Source: Pogonophryne albipinna (Eukaryota > Chordata > Actinopteri > Perciformes > Artedidraconidae). From it: a DNA stretch of 64,000 nucleotides. Of the stretch, positions 15,972 through 37,200 are shown piece after piece. Positions within the stretch are counted from its first letter, which is position 1. Each line of letters opens with the position of its first letter. Location of the stretch: NCBI GenBank assembly GCA_028583405.1, contig CM053243.1, positions 21,223,867 through 21,287,866 on the forward strand, read 5' to 3'. The notes beneath the pieces were generated by a model, which saw only the letters and a program-made list of their open reading frames with translations, was not told the origin of the DNA and ran no database searches. The position numbers were made by a program, and so were the translations under genes.

Positions 15972-16773
15972 AGGGCCCATATCATGGCCAATTCTACTGA
16001 TCATAATTCCATTGTTGAGGTCTACTAAAATAGATTTATACTGTGCAATTTTCCAAACTCACATTGGTTTCTCATACAGCATCTCTGTAAAGTATGTGTA
16101 TTCACCAGGTATTCACTCTCTGTCCTAAACGGCTTGTTGGAGCTCCTGCCCCCGTCCCCCCCCGTCCCCCGTCCCTGTGAGCCCAGTGTGCTCTGATTGG
16201 TCGGGAAGTTGCGAGGCTCGTCGCTGCGATCTGCTGCGAGGAGCGGACAGGCTTCCGGGTCGGCGATACAGCGAGAACAAGCGAAACTCATCCTGAGCAC
16301 ACACAAACACTCACAGCCGAAGTAAAAACAATAAGTGTGGCTTGATATTGAGTAAGAAAAAGGTTTATAACGCTGTGAGAATGGGTCTGCCGAGAGCATT
16401 TCTCCACGATCCCAACTTAGCAGCCCGAAAAACGTTTACCCATTTAAACAGTCGTGGTAGATACCTTGTTTGTTTTAAACATCATAAATACACAAACAAC
16501 AATGAATACTTACAGGTTGTGTAACCGAATCTCCCGCTGGTCCAAACAAAGTAGGAACAGCATCGTTCTTCAGTGCCCTACGCTGTACATATCCGGCATG
16601 AAGGAAAATGAGAAATCTCCAACGAGGCGTTTTGGGGCAGCATAGACTGTTCGTTTTACTCGCTACAGGGTGTACTTTGAGGGGTTTTGACTCTGCAGAC
16701 CGTTTACATGCAGAAAAACCTTCATAACACACAAGGGGACGGGTAATAACCGGAAAAGCATGACATGGGACCT
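15972..16773. mobile_element. TTAA-ended MITE (piggyBac-like)
   Basis: It is flanked by TTAA at 15968-15971 and 16774-16777. The termini AGGGCCCATATCATG and (inverted) AGGTCCCATGTCATG match 13 of 15. It is 802 bp with no transposase. The interior is partly GC-rich (C-rich run 16141-16171) and contains the open frames of 60 to 124 codons seen there, none with a known domain. Confidence 0.8.
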
Positions 16774-16830
16774 TTAACACCAAAGGGTGTTATAGTCTGT
16801 GTTGTGTGTGTGTGGGGGGGTGGGGATCTG

Positions 16831-16866
16831 GTTGTCCTTCCTTCTGCTGCAGGAAGGAAGGACAAC
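16831..16866. repeat. Perfect 14-bp inverted repeat (hairpin)
   Basis: The arms GTTGTCCTTCCTTC (16831-16844) and GAAGGAAGGACAAC (16853-16866) are exactly complementary, with an 8-base loop. One arm is all-pyrimidine in its core. It lies 57 bases right of the TTAA element and is preceded by a GT/G-rich run. No transcript signal is visible. Confidence 0.8.
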
Positions 16867-17389
16867 AGTGAAAAGGCTAATGGGTATTATACAATTCTTT
16901 AGTCCGCCATGCCAAATTGATAGACATTGCATGATTTCTCTAAAACAAATCTGAAATAATATAAACTGGTGGCCCATTTAGAACCACACATGTGGAAAAA
17001 GAAAGCTGGGTATACATTTTACTGATTATTGGTGAATAATCTCTTGGGGATATTGCTGAAAACACACTGAAGAGCAGGACTGATGTAAACTCTGCCAGAT
17101 GTTCAAAAACTGATTTGGAGAGACTTAACACAACTCTCAGCCAACTTTATTCTAATGTTTGCCTCTGCCTCTAAACCAGGGGTGAAAGTGGTTTGAATTT
17201 CTTGCAGGTACTATAATGCTAACCCGACCTTCTTTGGTTCATATTGTTCTCCTCCCGCCCCCAGCTTCATGCATCCCTGAACACAAACTTCACATTTTTA
17301 ATGCCTTTATGGGGTAGAAATTAGAAACACTTGACAATATGTATAGTCAATTATTTATTTTCAATTGTGCATACAACTTGTGTCAAAAC

Positions 17390-17775
17390 TTAACAGACCA
17401 TTAGCAAGGCATGTTGAGGGAGGTAAACTACACACTTTTCCACATTTTCCACAGAGGGCTGAAGTAGCTCTCCTCTTCTGTGTACCGGCGAGCCATGCAG
17501 CTTGTTGAGTGGGCTGCTCTTCTTCCTTTGCCCAGCCAGGTCTTCACATAAGGCAGTGGATCCCACTGTCTGCATGGTGGTCCCACAGAGCTGATGAAGA
17601 GGAGATTTGCTGCATTTTTTGTTGTAAGTTTGCTCCTATACTCAGTTATGATGTTGGTCATTGTGCTGAACCCCGTTCACAGTCAGCATTGCTTGGAGAC
17701 AGTGTGTCCACTGCCATGAGCAACTTCTTCATTTTGTTGGGAATGTTTCTTCCTCCACTGGCCTTGTATTCTATA
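17390..17775 (-). pseudogene. hAT transposase C-terminal (dimerisation) remnant
   Basis: The minus strand encodes KMKKLLMAVDTLSPSNADCE followed, after a one-base deletion in a G run (plus strand about 17669-17673), by GFSTMTNIITEYRSK and then NLLFISSVGPP. The SNADCERGFS pattern is the conserved motif of the hAT C-terminal dimerisation domain, as in ZNF862/KRAB-like hAT derivatives. The frameshift and the missing N-terminal and catalytic parts make it non-functional. Confidence 0.8.
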
Positions 17776-18061
17776 TTGGTATAAATGAGCCAGCGTTCCC
17801 GCGCTGATCTTAAAAAGCCTTAAAGTCTAAAATCCAACGATCCAATTTTTATTTATGTTATCCCCCACTGTCCACACGCCGCGCGCACCGCGAAAAGTAC
17901 CTTCCTCCCTGGTCGTCGCAGCTGCGCGTGGACGTCGCCCCGCGCGCGGGAGAATGAGATTAAAACAACCCTCAGCCCGACATGAATCAAGACGGAACCA
18001 AACAATGCCCCCGGCCCGGCTGTCACATTGATACATCATTGTGGCCCCTGAGCCAAAAAGT

Positions 18062-18076
18062 TTGGCCACCCCTGTT
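18062..18076. mobile_element. Inner hAT-like terminus
   Basis: The sequence AGTTTGGCCACCCCTG ends here, the typical right end of Charlie-like hAT MITEs. A second similar end, GGTTGGGCACCCCA, lies at about 18150-18163. No matching left end or 8-bp duplication was found, so these are fragments of insertions inside the larger hAT copy. Confidence 0.45.
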
Positions 18077-18968
18077 GTGGGACGTTAACGATAAAACAGA
18101 ATATTGTTGTTCTACTTTTAGACATCTCGCGATCGACTGGGGTTCGACTGGTTGGGCACCCCATATAGAGATATACAGTTTGCTAGTTAGCTAACTTATT
18201 ATATTCATCATGGCCAGGTTTATGTCCATTCTCTGGGCTAAATAAGCATCATCACCTGTGTCATCTGTGGGCGTTGTTTTTCTAATTTTAAGCACATTCT
18301 GAGTTTCTTCATCTCTCTCCTTTCTCTTAAACATCTGAAGAATCGTCGTTTGCATTTTTGCTTTAATTACCACGTAGCCTAATTTTCTAGCTGTCATTCA
18401 GTCACTCCATTCTTTTCTCCTCCCGCTGTTCTGATCAAGTGGGAAAAAGCAAATATGTGACCCGCTCTAACGAAATCAGTCGGAAGTCGCAACGGCTCAT
18501 TTCAAAATAAACGTGGATTTGCGTAAAAAAATAGTTTTTCGGGGTTCGGGTGTTTTGTTTGATTTTAAATAAACAAAGTCTTGGCTTTCATAATATGAAA
18601 CTTGTTTCGGCAAATTCAGATGATAAATACAACTTAGAAGCTTGTAACGGCAGAATTACAAGCGGAGAACGGAGTAACTTGAGGTCACAGCAGGCATAAC
18701 AACAGCCGGTGTTTCTCGTTAGTGTTTTCCCCGGGAAACAAACACAATACGCACAAACGCAAAAATACACAAACACACACACGTATACACACACACACAC
18801 TCACGAGCTTCCCCCAGACCAGTAATCCAAACCAAAATATCTTCCCTTCGTAGTATAAATTCCACGGGTGGAGCTGTCAATTCTTCCTGGTCCTCCGGAC
18901 CGCCTGGAAATCTCTTACCGGTACTAAGGACCGGGTAGGACCGGCACACTTTCAACACTGCTCTAAAC

Positions 18969-28274
<9,306 letters not shown>

Positions 28275-28400
28275 CTTGCTAAATAGGTAAATGAACCTCG
28301 CTTTTATCCTCCTGTCCTTACCCGTTTCAGTAGCGCGCCCATGGGTGCACATTTGGCCTATTTTTATTAAGACAAACATACACAAGCATTATATTCACTT

Positions 28401-28620
28401 AATAATAATAATAATAATAATAATAATAGATTTAATTTGTTAGCGCTTTTACAGGTGCTCAAAGACGCTTTACAGATATAGTGAAGAGAAAATAAAATAA
28501 AATAAAGGAACAACACATAAATATATAGTTAAAGTTAAAGTCAAATAATACAAAAACAATCACACATTAAAAGCCAGATTGAAGAGGTGAGTTTTTGTAA
28601 GTTTTTTTTTGTACTTACAT
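28401..28620 (-). mobile_element. L2-type 3' tail with (ATT)n end
   Basis: On the minus strand the sequence runs CTGTAAAGCGTCTTTGAGCA, then CCTGTAAAAGCGCTAACAAA, and ends in (ATT)9 (plus strand AAT repeat 28401-28428). This is the classic end of fish L2 LINEs and of SINEs that borrow that tail. The upstream body is short and A-rich, so this is a heavily 5'-truncated copy. Confidence 0.6.
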
Positions 28621-29423
28621 GTGGTAGTATGGGGCAGATTAGCCACCGCCTCAGCAGCTGGGAGTTTGATTGGCATTACAGGTGGCCATTATTTCCCTAA
28701 TTTAAACAGTGTGTTCTCGCATGATTTCTAAATCACGTGAGATTGTTTTTTGAAAATATAGATTATACATGTTTTATATGTTTGGGGGTTTAGAAGCTGT
28801 AAAACTTGAGACTTTTGGAATTTCGTGTTTCACAATTTTCGCTATTAAAATGTTGTAATAACTTTGGAGATCCCAGGTTTTATCCAGTACAGCCAATATT
28901 TCATTTTGTGAATGACCAAATAGGCTACCTTCAAAAATCAGGACATTCCCATCAGTGTCATTTCTAATTTTGTTAACCGTTATGTCAGATATTAAGCATC
29001 CCAACAAACTAAACTGCAGTGGGCAACATGGTAAAAATATTTCAATATTGTCATTTTTAGCGCATTAGCTGCCAAACAACAGCCTCACAGAGCTGCTTGT
29101 ATGGATATTCTGTTTGTTTTTTATTTCCTCCAATTCTATATTAAAGGTCACCTATTATGCAAAATCCACTTTTTCATGTCTTTTATACATAAACATGTGT
29201 CCCCTCTGTGTAAAGAGATTCTGAAAGTTTCAGGAAAAAAGATTCACTCTCTTTTTGTCCTGATCCATTTATATACAAACCTGTCTGAAAATGAGCTGAT
29301 CAGATTGTGGCCACTTTATGATGCCATAACGATGTTTTGGCTTGTGTAACCATTAGCCAATAACCAACCAGGGTAACCTCCCCCGCCCCCTTATCACCTG
29401 AATCTCCTCCTAGAGCACCATAA

Positions 29424-29934
29424 GGCGCATTCACACCGCAGTACTTTTCCAACAAAGGTTCATGAGAACTCTTTAGTTCTCATGAACTAAGTACAGATCG
29501 CGATCACACCGGAATCGCGATCTGCTGGGACTCCCAGCAGCTTCTACTGAAGCCTTCCGAGTAAATCGCCAGAACGCCGACACCTCCTCATCTCCACCGC
29601 TCCCATGTTTTCTTTTGTGTTGCCATAAATTAGTCTCTCTGTGTTTCTGCGCTGGGCTAATGCTAATAATGCTAATGCGAGGATGATAAAAATGGCGGCT
29701 TCACAACACTTTTTGGGAGTTTTACGGGGCGTGGTTTGCATTCCGCCCAGCCAATCAGAAATAGGAACCTTTTTCTCCCACGAAAGTACCTGCTCTCTAG
29801 CAGGGACGGAAAAGGGTGTAAAAAAGGTTCTGATTAACTAATTTTAGTTCCGGCTCTTTTTGGTGTGAACGCGACATTTCGGAACGATATCGGAACTAAA
29901 GTGGGAAAAGTACTGCGGTGTGAACGCGGCTATT
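29424..29934. mobile_element. MITE with 24-bp inverted ends
   Basis: GCATTCACACCGCAGTACTT (start of the left arm, 29427-29450) and the inverse of 29904-29927 match in 23 of 24 positions. Just inside the left end are two perfect short palindromes: AGATCGCGAT/ATCGCGATCT (29495-29523) and CTGCTGGGA/TCCCAGCAG (29522-29540). The target duplication is unclear, so the superfamily is not assigned. It sits inside the TTAA element. Open frames of 65-66 codons within it have no domain. Confidence 0.75.
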
Positions 29935-30190
29935 GTGTTATTTTTAACCAAATATCTCTCAGAGGGGCGTGGGGAGTGGCTCCTTATTTTCATCTAAAGT
30001 AACAGACAGAGAATCAGCACGTTTGAAACAGAGGGGTTTATGGGATGCTACAATTTCCAATCTTTATTCCAGACTCAAGGTCCATATCACATACAAAAAA
30101 GACAAAACACACATCAATAAATAAGATAAAAAGCTAAAAACAAACAGATAAAAACATAAAATCAGTCCAATCACAGCTAGCCACACATGC

Positions 30191-31717
30191 TCACGGTCTG
30201 TAGAGGCTATTGCGCCAATGTCTCCAAATCATGGAAGAGAACCGGGTAGAACTCTTCACAGGGTTAATTAAAATCGAGATAACATGATTGTTAGAATCTT
30301 CTAGGCGACACATGAATTTGTACATTAACTTTCTTAACAGGGCTTGACAGGTAGGTACCCCCAAGTTAACAAACAGCTGGCTGGCACTGTGCCATCTAGG
30401 TACCATCAGCAGCAACCGTAAAGCATCATTGTATGCTACTTTTAGTTTGTGCATGCTTCTAGCCTTGTAGTTACTCCACAAGTGAGCCGTGTACAATGGT
30501 GTACAGAAAGCTTTAAAAAGTGATACCTTGACATCTACAGAGCACTTGTGAAACTTACGCATTAATATGTTTGCCTGGGCATACAGTTTGCAGCGCTGTC
30601 TATGGATGTCTTTGTCATCTGTGAGATCATCAGAAATATAATGACCAAGGTACTTAATCTCACTGCACACAAGTAGAATGTTGCTACTGAGAATAAAATT
30701 AGGAAATACAGCCTTTTTATCCTCTTTGCTTCGCACAATCATGATGCTACTCTTCTTGGCGTTATACTTAATATTAAAATCAATGCCATACTGGGAACAA
30801 GTCCTCAGAAGCTGTTGTAAGCCAGCACTGCATGGGGAGAAGATGATTAAATCATCAGCATACATAAGGTGGTTGACAACAGTAACTCCGATGACACAGC
30901 CAGTTTTACACAAGTTCAGTTTCCTAGACAGATCATCCATGTACAGATTAAACAACAAAGGAGATAAAATCCCACCTTGCTTGACCCCATTACCAACATA
31001 AAAATGTTCAGACACAGTATTGCCCCACTTCACCTGCATAGTCTGATGTGCATACCAAAAGGCTAAGATCCTTATTATGTACTTGGGTACCCCTCTCTGG
31101 CACATTTTGTCAAATAATTTGTAATGATTCAGTCTATCAAATGCCTTGGAAGCATCAATAAAACACAGAAACATGGTGGAATTATGGCTTCTATATTTTG
31201 CTATAATGTCTTTTAAAGCAAAAATACACATATCTGTGCCATGTTTTCTTTTAAAACCAAACTGGTTGTCAGCTGTGGTAATATACCTTTCCAGCCTATC
31301 CAACAGAATTTTCTCCAACACTTTGGAGAGAATGCTAGCTAAAGCAATGGGTCTGTAATTATCAATGCCATTAATCTTCCCAGCTTTATCCTTGATGACT
31401 GGCACAAGTAGCACAGATAACATGGAATCTGGTAAGACACCATGATTAAGGAAACCAGTAAGACACAGAGCAAGAAGAGGAGCAAGCCTAAGACTGGCAT
31501 GTTTTAAGTGTTCAGCTGATATGAGATCCGGGCCACAAGCTTTGTTATTTTCTAGATTCATTATAGTGTTGTAGACTTCCTCTGATCTAACTGTAACATT
31601 TTTCAGTCGAGTCAACCTTTTCAACCACAAATGCATCACTCTTAACACAGTTGAACAACTCATAATAGTGTTGTCGCCACAGTTCTGCGATGCTGCCTGA
31701 CCCACACACTCCTTCAA
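30191..31717 (-). pseudogene. LINE reverse transcriptase
   Basis: This is an open frame of 508 codons. It contains ENNKACGPDLISAEHLKH, NYRPIALASILSKVLEKI, QFGFKRKHGTD, FIDASKAFDRLNHYKLF, GVKQGGILSPLLFNLYMD and the catalytic MYADDLIIFSP (YADD). The order and spacing fit non-LTR reverse transcriptase domains 2 to 7 with thumb. Its true N-terminal side continues in another frame at 31587-31973 (MSELHSAAIYAFKLWAES), showing a frameshift near 31620-31720. No RNase H domain was seen. Confidence 0.92.
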
Positions 31718-31973
31718 TGGAAGACGGTAAGGGAGTCTTACAGCTATTTATGACTTTGACCTCTTTCCAGAAATCATAGCAACTATTGTTGCGCAGCTTT
31801 CTGGCAAGTGAGTCAGCCCTCATTGTGTCCTCATTTTTTTTAATGAAGCGGACAGCATACTTGTATTTGGCATTAGTGGACTGTTTATGTTCAAACAAAG
31901 ACCCCTGTCTCGGCCTTCCTGATTCGGCCCACAATTTAAAAGCATATATAGCAGCAGAGTGTAGCTCAGACAC
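31587..31973 (-). pseudogene. LINE ORF2 segment between endonuclease and RT
   Basis: The 128-codon frame includes RFIKKNEDTMRADSLARKL, CYDFWKEVKVINSC and ELWRQHYYELFN. This is typical of the linker just before the RT domain in LINE ORF2. It overlaps the RT frame in a different register and marks an indel in the original ORF2. Confidence 0.75.
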
Positions 31974-32721
31974 ATGTTCATTCCATCCAGGTTTTATACT
32001 ATGCTACCTTTTTCTTACTGTTGTAAAAACCCTTACTTGAGGCATTTAACACATCAATAATAAGATCATATGTAAAACATAGATCACTACCATGCTGCAC
32101 ATTTTTACAGTTGGTGTCACTGCACAGCATTGCTTCTCTAGGAATTACAACCAAGTCTAATGATTTGTCAGTGAGTGAGGTATAGTGATTAATATCCTTC
32201 TCACTTAACTTTGACCAATCCAGCCTCCCTGTGTATGTTTTATTGTCATCAACAGATAGCACCAGGAATATTTTCAACATTTAGGGTCAATACAAATGGA
32301 ATGTGATCTGTAGTGGCCAACTCATAACAAATGTCAATGTTGTCCAGAGAAGCAGTGTGCATCAGCTGTGCATATACAGTGATCTAGCCATGACACAGTA
32401 TGCCATGCTTCACTAATGTATGTAAAGCTTTTCTCAGGTAAAAGAGATTTACTTGACAGTATGAGATTATTATCATTACAAAAATGCAAGTAAACATTTG
32501 CCAAACAGAGATTTATCATCCGAAATGTCAGCATTCAAGTCCCCCACTACATACACACAGGTTGTGGCATTGTCCTTAATGAATACGTTAACAAATGCCT
32601 ATTCTATTGCGATATTCATCATCATTTTCATATGATTCATAAGGTGTGTAAATATTTACGATAATAAATGACCTATTTTCATACTTGATCTCTATACCAA
32701 TGGCCCAGTCGACGTCCAATC

Positions 32722-33009
32722 TTACCACTGTAACCAAGGATCATATTTACTATTCCAGAGAATCGCCACACCACCAGGTATCCTGCCATGGGCAATTTTA
32801 TCACAGAGATCAGTAGTTGACTCTCCAACTCCATGAAAATTAGCATGTAGTGTATTCAGCCTTTCCAAATCTTGCTTAGGTAACCATGTCTCTTGTAAGC
32901 ACAGAATATCACATTCCTCCAACAGTTTATCAACAACCAGCCGCCTCGCTTTATCACCAGCACTGTGCCCCACACGTAGGCCACGTGTGTTATATGACAC
33001 CACCCGCAT
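32722..33009 (-). pseudogene. LINE endonuclease N-terminal part
   Basis: The frame starts MRVVSYNTRGLRVG and continues with CDILCLQETWLPKQDLERL and GRIPGGVAILWN. The VVSYNxRG start, LQETW (catalytic Glu) and GGVAIL patterns identify an APE-type endonuclease. The remainder is broken: SWLDHCICTADAH near 32340-32400 looks like the SDH motif region in another frame. Confidence 0.85.
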
Positions 33010-33029
33010 CCTATTGTTTATGTACTACA

Positions 33030-34136
33030 GTCAGTTTACATCAGCAGATGCATGATTCCCGTGTTGTACAGTAGCGACCACATTGTTTGTAGTAGTGCTA
33101 ACCCCCACAAGCACCCCACTAGCAGGCCGTCTTGGCTCATAATAGCGTCGGACATAGGTGCCAGCTGGCCACAGCTCTGGGTCATACATTTCTGCCACTT
33201 CCTTGCATTCGGCAGTGACGTGAAATGAGCTGAACCTACTCTGTGCCGTACTCGATCTTCCGACAAGTAACTGCTCGGCCAAGTTTCTCACTCAGATACT
33301 CAGTTAGCATGTTAGCTTCTAGTTGAGGGGCAAACTTAGTGGCAAACACACTCACCATCTTTGTGATCACAACTTGTACAGTTAGAACTCACAGGGCCAG
33401 TTCCAACTATACCCGTTTTCTTCCTCTCCCGTTTCAGTGGCGCTTGCATTCCCCGTTGTCTTGCTGCTGGCTTATGCTCAGGTGTCACCTTGCTTCTGTG
33501 TCCTTCTTTCACAACACGGGACCACAAAGGAGACTTTGGTGGCTGTGGTGTAGACACGGATCCCACAGAGCTGCTGGAGCCTCCTCCAGCCACTGTTACC
33601 TCCCGGTCAGCACACACAGCTGCTGGCCGCGCTTGATTGCATGGCCTCACATACCCCGCCCCTGGGACCACGCCGGTAGATCCACAGGGCTTCTCAATTG
33701 CGGACACCCGGTCATCGATGGCCATGGTCGTCACCCGCAGACCCTCGCAGGCATCAGTTTGAGCTTCGAGCGTTTTTTTCACACAGCACATGTCCTTATT
33801 CAGCTGTTCCAACCGCCCCAGCAATGCTGAGACATCAATGTGGTCGTAAGAAACTGGTGGGAGGTCATCCAGATAGTGGGAGACGAATCTTGGTATATTC
33901 TCCCCACATTCATTTAGCACCTTCAAGCACGCTTTTATATTGTTAGTGTCTTTCTGTGCTCCTTTGTGTGTAACACAGCGCTGCGTCGTTTGAGGACACA
34001 GCTCAAACAGTATCTTCTTCGAGGCTTCGATCCACTCAGAGTTGAAATTGTTTGAGGCCAATAAAACAATGTCATCATGATTCAGAGTTTTCATTTTGAT
34101 GACAAGGAAGTTCAAAAGTTCATCTTCCACAATCAC
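33030..34136 (-). pseudogene. LINE ORF1
   Basis: The main frame 34136-33336 (266 codons) has an N-terminal helical region (LLNFLVIKMKTLNHDDIV, ILFELCPQTTQR), a predicted coiled coil (LLGRLEQLNKDMCCVKKTLE), a basic proline-rich stretch and a Cys-rich end CTSCDHKDGECVCH. A second frame at 33291-33031 supplies SRFSSFHVTAECKEVAEM and LWPAGTYVRRYYEPRRP, the C-terminal domain common in this LINE group. ORF1 proteins bind the element's RNA. At least one frameshift separates the halves. Confidence 0.8.
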
Positions 34137-34292
34137 CTTATTATCAGTTGTTCGGTAAACTTCTGATTTAGTACGACCGGATCAATGCATGATCTGTTTG
34201 GTATTTCGAGTCAAACACTTCAGAGACATGTTTTGTATATATCTGAGACCTATAATATATTGATGAAACACAGTATAATAGGGGACCTTTAA

Positions 34293-37200
34293 GAACATTC
34301 ACCAAAGTACCCATGTTACGGGAAACACATATTGAATGCTGGTAGTGAGGGTTTTTTGTTTTCTCCCAAGCGGTGAAAATGACTATGTTGAATCACAAAA
34401 TGAATGCGGGAATTGAGATGAGTGTGAAAGGATGTGAATGAAAGGCATGATGGAGCAGTAGAGCAAGATAACAAATATGAGGAGTACAAGGCTGCATTGC
34501 ATGAGGATGCAATATTTTCCCAGAAGCTCAATCAAACTCAAATAAATCCGCAAAAGTACCACTATGTTTCTTGAGAAATGTTTTGTACTCCTTCTTTAAC
34601 AGTGTGTGTCAGTCTTGATGCTGACTCATCCATTGACACGTTTCAATAGACTCACTTCAGTCAGGCTTTCTGCGTAGGGCTTTTTGATCGAGCTGCTGGT
34701 GACTTGGAACACTACATAGATTGAAACAAAATAGAATATATTATAATAGTGGCAATGTATAGTTGAAAAGTATTGTAATGTGCTGCATAAGTAACAATGC
34801 ACTCCAGGAGCTTATCAGAAAAGCCTTATAATTCATTTGGGATGCATTCTGAACTTCATTCTTCAAAGTGTGTTTGTGTGTAGGTGTGCATATAAACATG
34901 TATGTATGTGTTGTTCAATAAATGCATAGAGCGACAGGGAGATACAAAGCATGTTAGAGACAACATCAGAGGAGCGAGCTGGAAGCATTTCAAAGGTGTG
35001 TGCTGTTCCCCTGGGGGAAGGAGGAGACAGCTAATTACTACTGAGATTTCCCATTCTCCTACTCTTATTAGTCATTTCCTCATTACGGGCTGGCATTAGG
35101 CACCCAGCCACTGAGAATAAAGCCATTGGATCCCCTTTTTTTTCTGTTTTAAAAAGGCTTCCAGCTAGACCTCCCAGCACTACCAGTGTTAGGGAAGCCA
35201 CGCTGTGTTTAAAGGCATTAAAGGTAATCTGATAACGTGAAGGCAATGAGCTGTTTCCACTAAACAACAGCACCTTGTCCCAGGGTGCAAGCCTGCTGTT
35301 GATTTCATTGCCAGTGAATGTTAAGCGGTTGTGAGTGTTTTTTAATTGTGGCCATAAATCAGTCGTCCATGCAGGGAAGGGGTAGTAACAGGCGAGTGAG
35401 AGCGAGGAAGTGTTAATGTTGAACACAGAGCTCACCTGGGGCTCACAGCCCGCTGGAGAACCAGTGGCATTGCGAAGGTCAGCGGCCATCACAATCAAAG
35501 CCTTACATTTCTCATGATAATGTTGAATGGCCTCCTCCCAGATCACTCACTATGCTGCATCTTTGTCCCTGAATCTGACAAAATTGAAGGTCTACGTCTC
35601 CCCACAAGTAGGTGTCACCATGGAAACAACCGTTATTCAGTGCTCTCAACAATAGCCGTTGAATGAAAGGAGCTGTCTGATGGAATTAAAGAGTAGGCTC
35701 AGTTCCTCTTCCCATGTATTAAGTACTCACAGCACCAGCAGTGAAACCATACAGGGCAAATGTGTACACGATAGCATAACCTACATTTCATCAAGTACAT
35801 TAATATTGTTGTATTTTCTATGTATCGCTCCTCTGCAGCGGTGAGAACATTTTACACGAGTGATTAGGATCAGATGAAACTGGAAGAAATAAGCAGACAG
35901 GTGTATCTGATTTTTGACAAAACACTTTAATTAATTGTTATAAATAACAAATCACAAAGAAAATGTCAGTTTAAGGATTAGATTTATTCATCTATTTGCA
36001 AGACAGAGAGCGTAAACTACAAGAACAGAAGTTTGTGCAAATGCAGGCTTGCATATTAGCATATCTTACGACCCAACGGAATGACTGCACAGCACAGCTT
36101 AACAATAAAAGAAAGCATGCAATAAATCCCTTTCTTCCTTTTGAACAAATCAAATATTTACTAATGACGCATGGGTTGCTTCTCACCCACACGGTCTGCA
36201 GTAACACCAGTTGCATATTATGTTTATGGGTTGTAAACCTTGTCCTGATTAACGGTGGATGGGGGAAAGAGAGAGAGAGAGACAAAGACTGTCTATGAAA
36301 AATGTCAAATGCATCAGTGCGGTGTAAAACCTATGCCTCGTTCATTTTGTCGGACAATGGTGCAATGAGATAAGGGGAAATAAGCAGCTCAATTAATTCT
36401 TTCCAGCTCTTTTTAATCTGCAGAGCAAGATGGCCACATGAACTGTGTTTTTATTGTCTCCAGTGTTTCAGCTCACTGTGTTTGCAACACTGTGGCACAA
36501 ATGACGGTTTCCCATCAAAACATGAAGGATTTTAGTTTTTATAAAGTGACAACACCAAATGGGTTCTGCTAGCTCCTGAACATAGCCACACAATAATACA
36601 TAATATTTGCAATGAAACTGGTAATGGTCTTCTAATGAGAAAGATAAGGAATTTAACAAATATTTTTCCAAAAAGGTCTCAAGCGTTGTTAGTTTAGGGC
36701 AAATCTGGCAAGGCATTAAAGACCCATGCATCACTCTACATGAATTACATAAAACATCTGGCAACATTTCATATTTCAGATAGCTCAAGGAGAACATAAC
36801 TAATGTTATTGGCACAGTGTTTTGATATTTGAACTTAGAAAAAAACTATTTTGGCATTTTTTGATTACTTATTAGAGAACAAAAATATGAAATAAATACA
36901 AATAATAAAATTCCTATCCGATAAAGGAATACCATTTTGTATGTTCTAAGATTGTAGAATCATATCTCATGGAAATGTCAAGAGGACAGGGTAATGAACC
37001 ACTTGAGCCGATGCAGCTCATAACCTGAGGCAATGCAATAAGGTGGTCTCCAAGGATTTGTAGGTGATCATAAGGCTGGTTTCATAAATAAATGCTTAGT
37101 TTTTATGATATTAATTTTGTTATCAGAATATGTTTTCATACTTTTTGTGTTGTAAAAAGGTTTATCAATAAAACATGTATAGTAACACTTGTTATTATAG

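Larger units (their letters stand above)
17177..18960 (-). mobile_element. hAT transposon copy with decayed transposase
   Basis: It is flanked by a perfect 8-bp duplication CTCTAAAC (17169-17176 and 18961-18968). The termini are CAGGGGTGAAAGTG and (inverted) CAGTGTTGAAAGTG. The transposase C-terminus is recognisable on the minus strand (17390-17775). A possible N-terminal piece (FKRKERDEETQNVLKIRK) lies at 18191-18397. The middle is lost and partly replaced by GC-rich sequence (17790-18076) that itself ends in AGTTTGGCCACCCCTG, a hAT-like terminus, so another element probably inserted here. Confidence 0.85.
30048..34190 (-). mobile_element. Non-LTR retrotransposon (LINE), near full length, degraded
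   Basis: In minus-strand order it has an ORF1 region (34136 to about 33030), an apurinic-like endonuclease (33009-32722 and further decayed pieces), a reverse transcriptase (about 31973-30191), and a short 3' UTR ending AATAAAGATTGG near 30062. Several frame changes and stops separate the pieces, so the copy is dead, although the RT frame of 508 codons is open. The clade is not certain (CR1/Rex1/Daphne-like group). No clear target duplication was found at either end. Confidence 0.85.
29145..34288. mobile_element. TTAA-ended MITE interrupted by a MITE and a LINE
   Basis: It is flanked by TTAA at 29141-29144 and 34289-34292. The termini AGGTCACCTATTAT and (inverted) AGGTCCCCTATTAT match 13 of 14. 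The element's own sequence is about 29145-29423, 29935-30047 and about 34190-34288, roughly 0.5 kb in all. The remaining sequence is a palindromic MITE (29424-29934) and a minus-strand LINE (about 30048-34190). The host element resembles the other two TTAA elements and lacks coding sequence. Confidence 0.8.

Noticed and set aside
17509..17784. 91-codon plus-strand frame
   Set aside because: It is antisense to the hAT transposase remnant and has no domain of its own.
32886..33946. Plus-strand frames over the LINE endonuclease and ORF1
   Set aside because: They are antisense shadows of the minus-strand LINE.
35031..35546. 171-codon minus-strand frame as a gene
   Set aside because: No domain, no splice partner and no recognised family; kept only as a possible conserved block.
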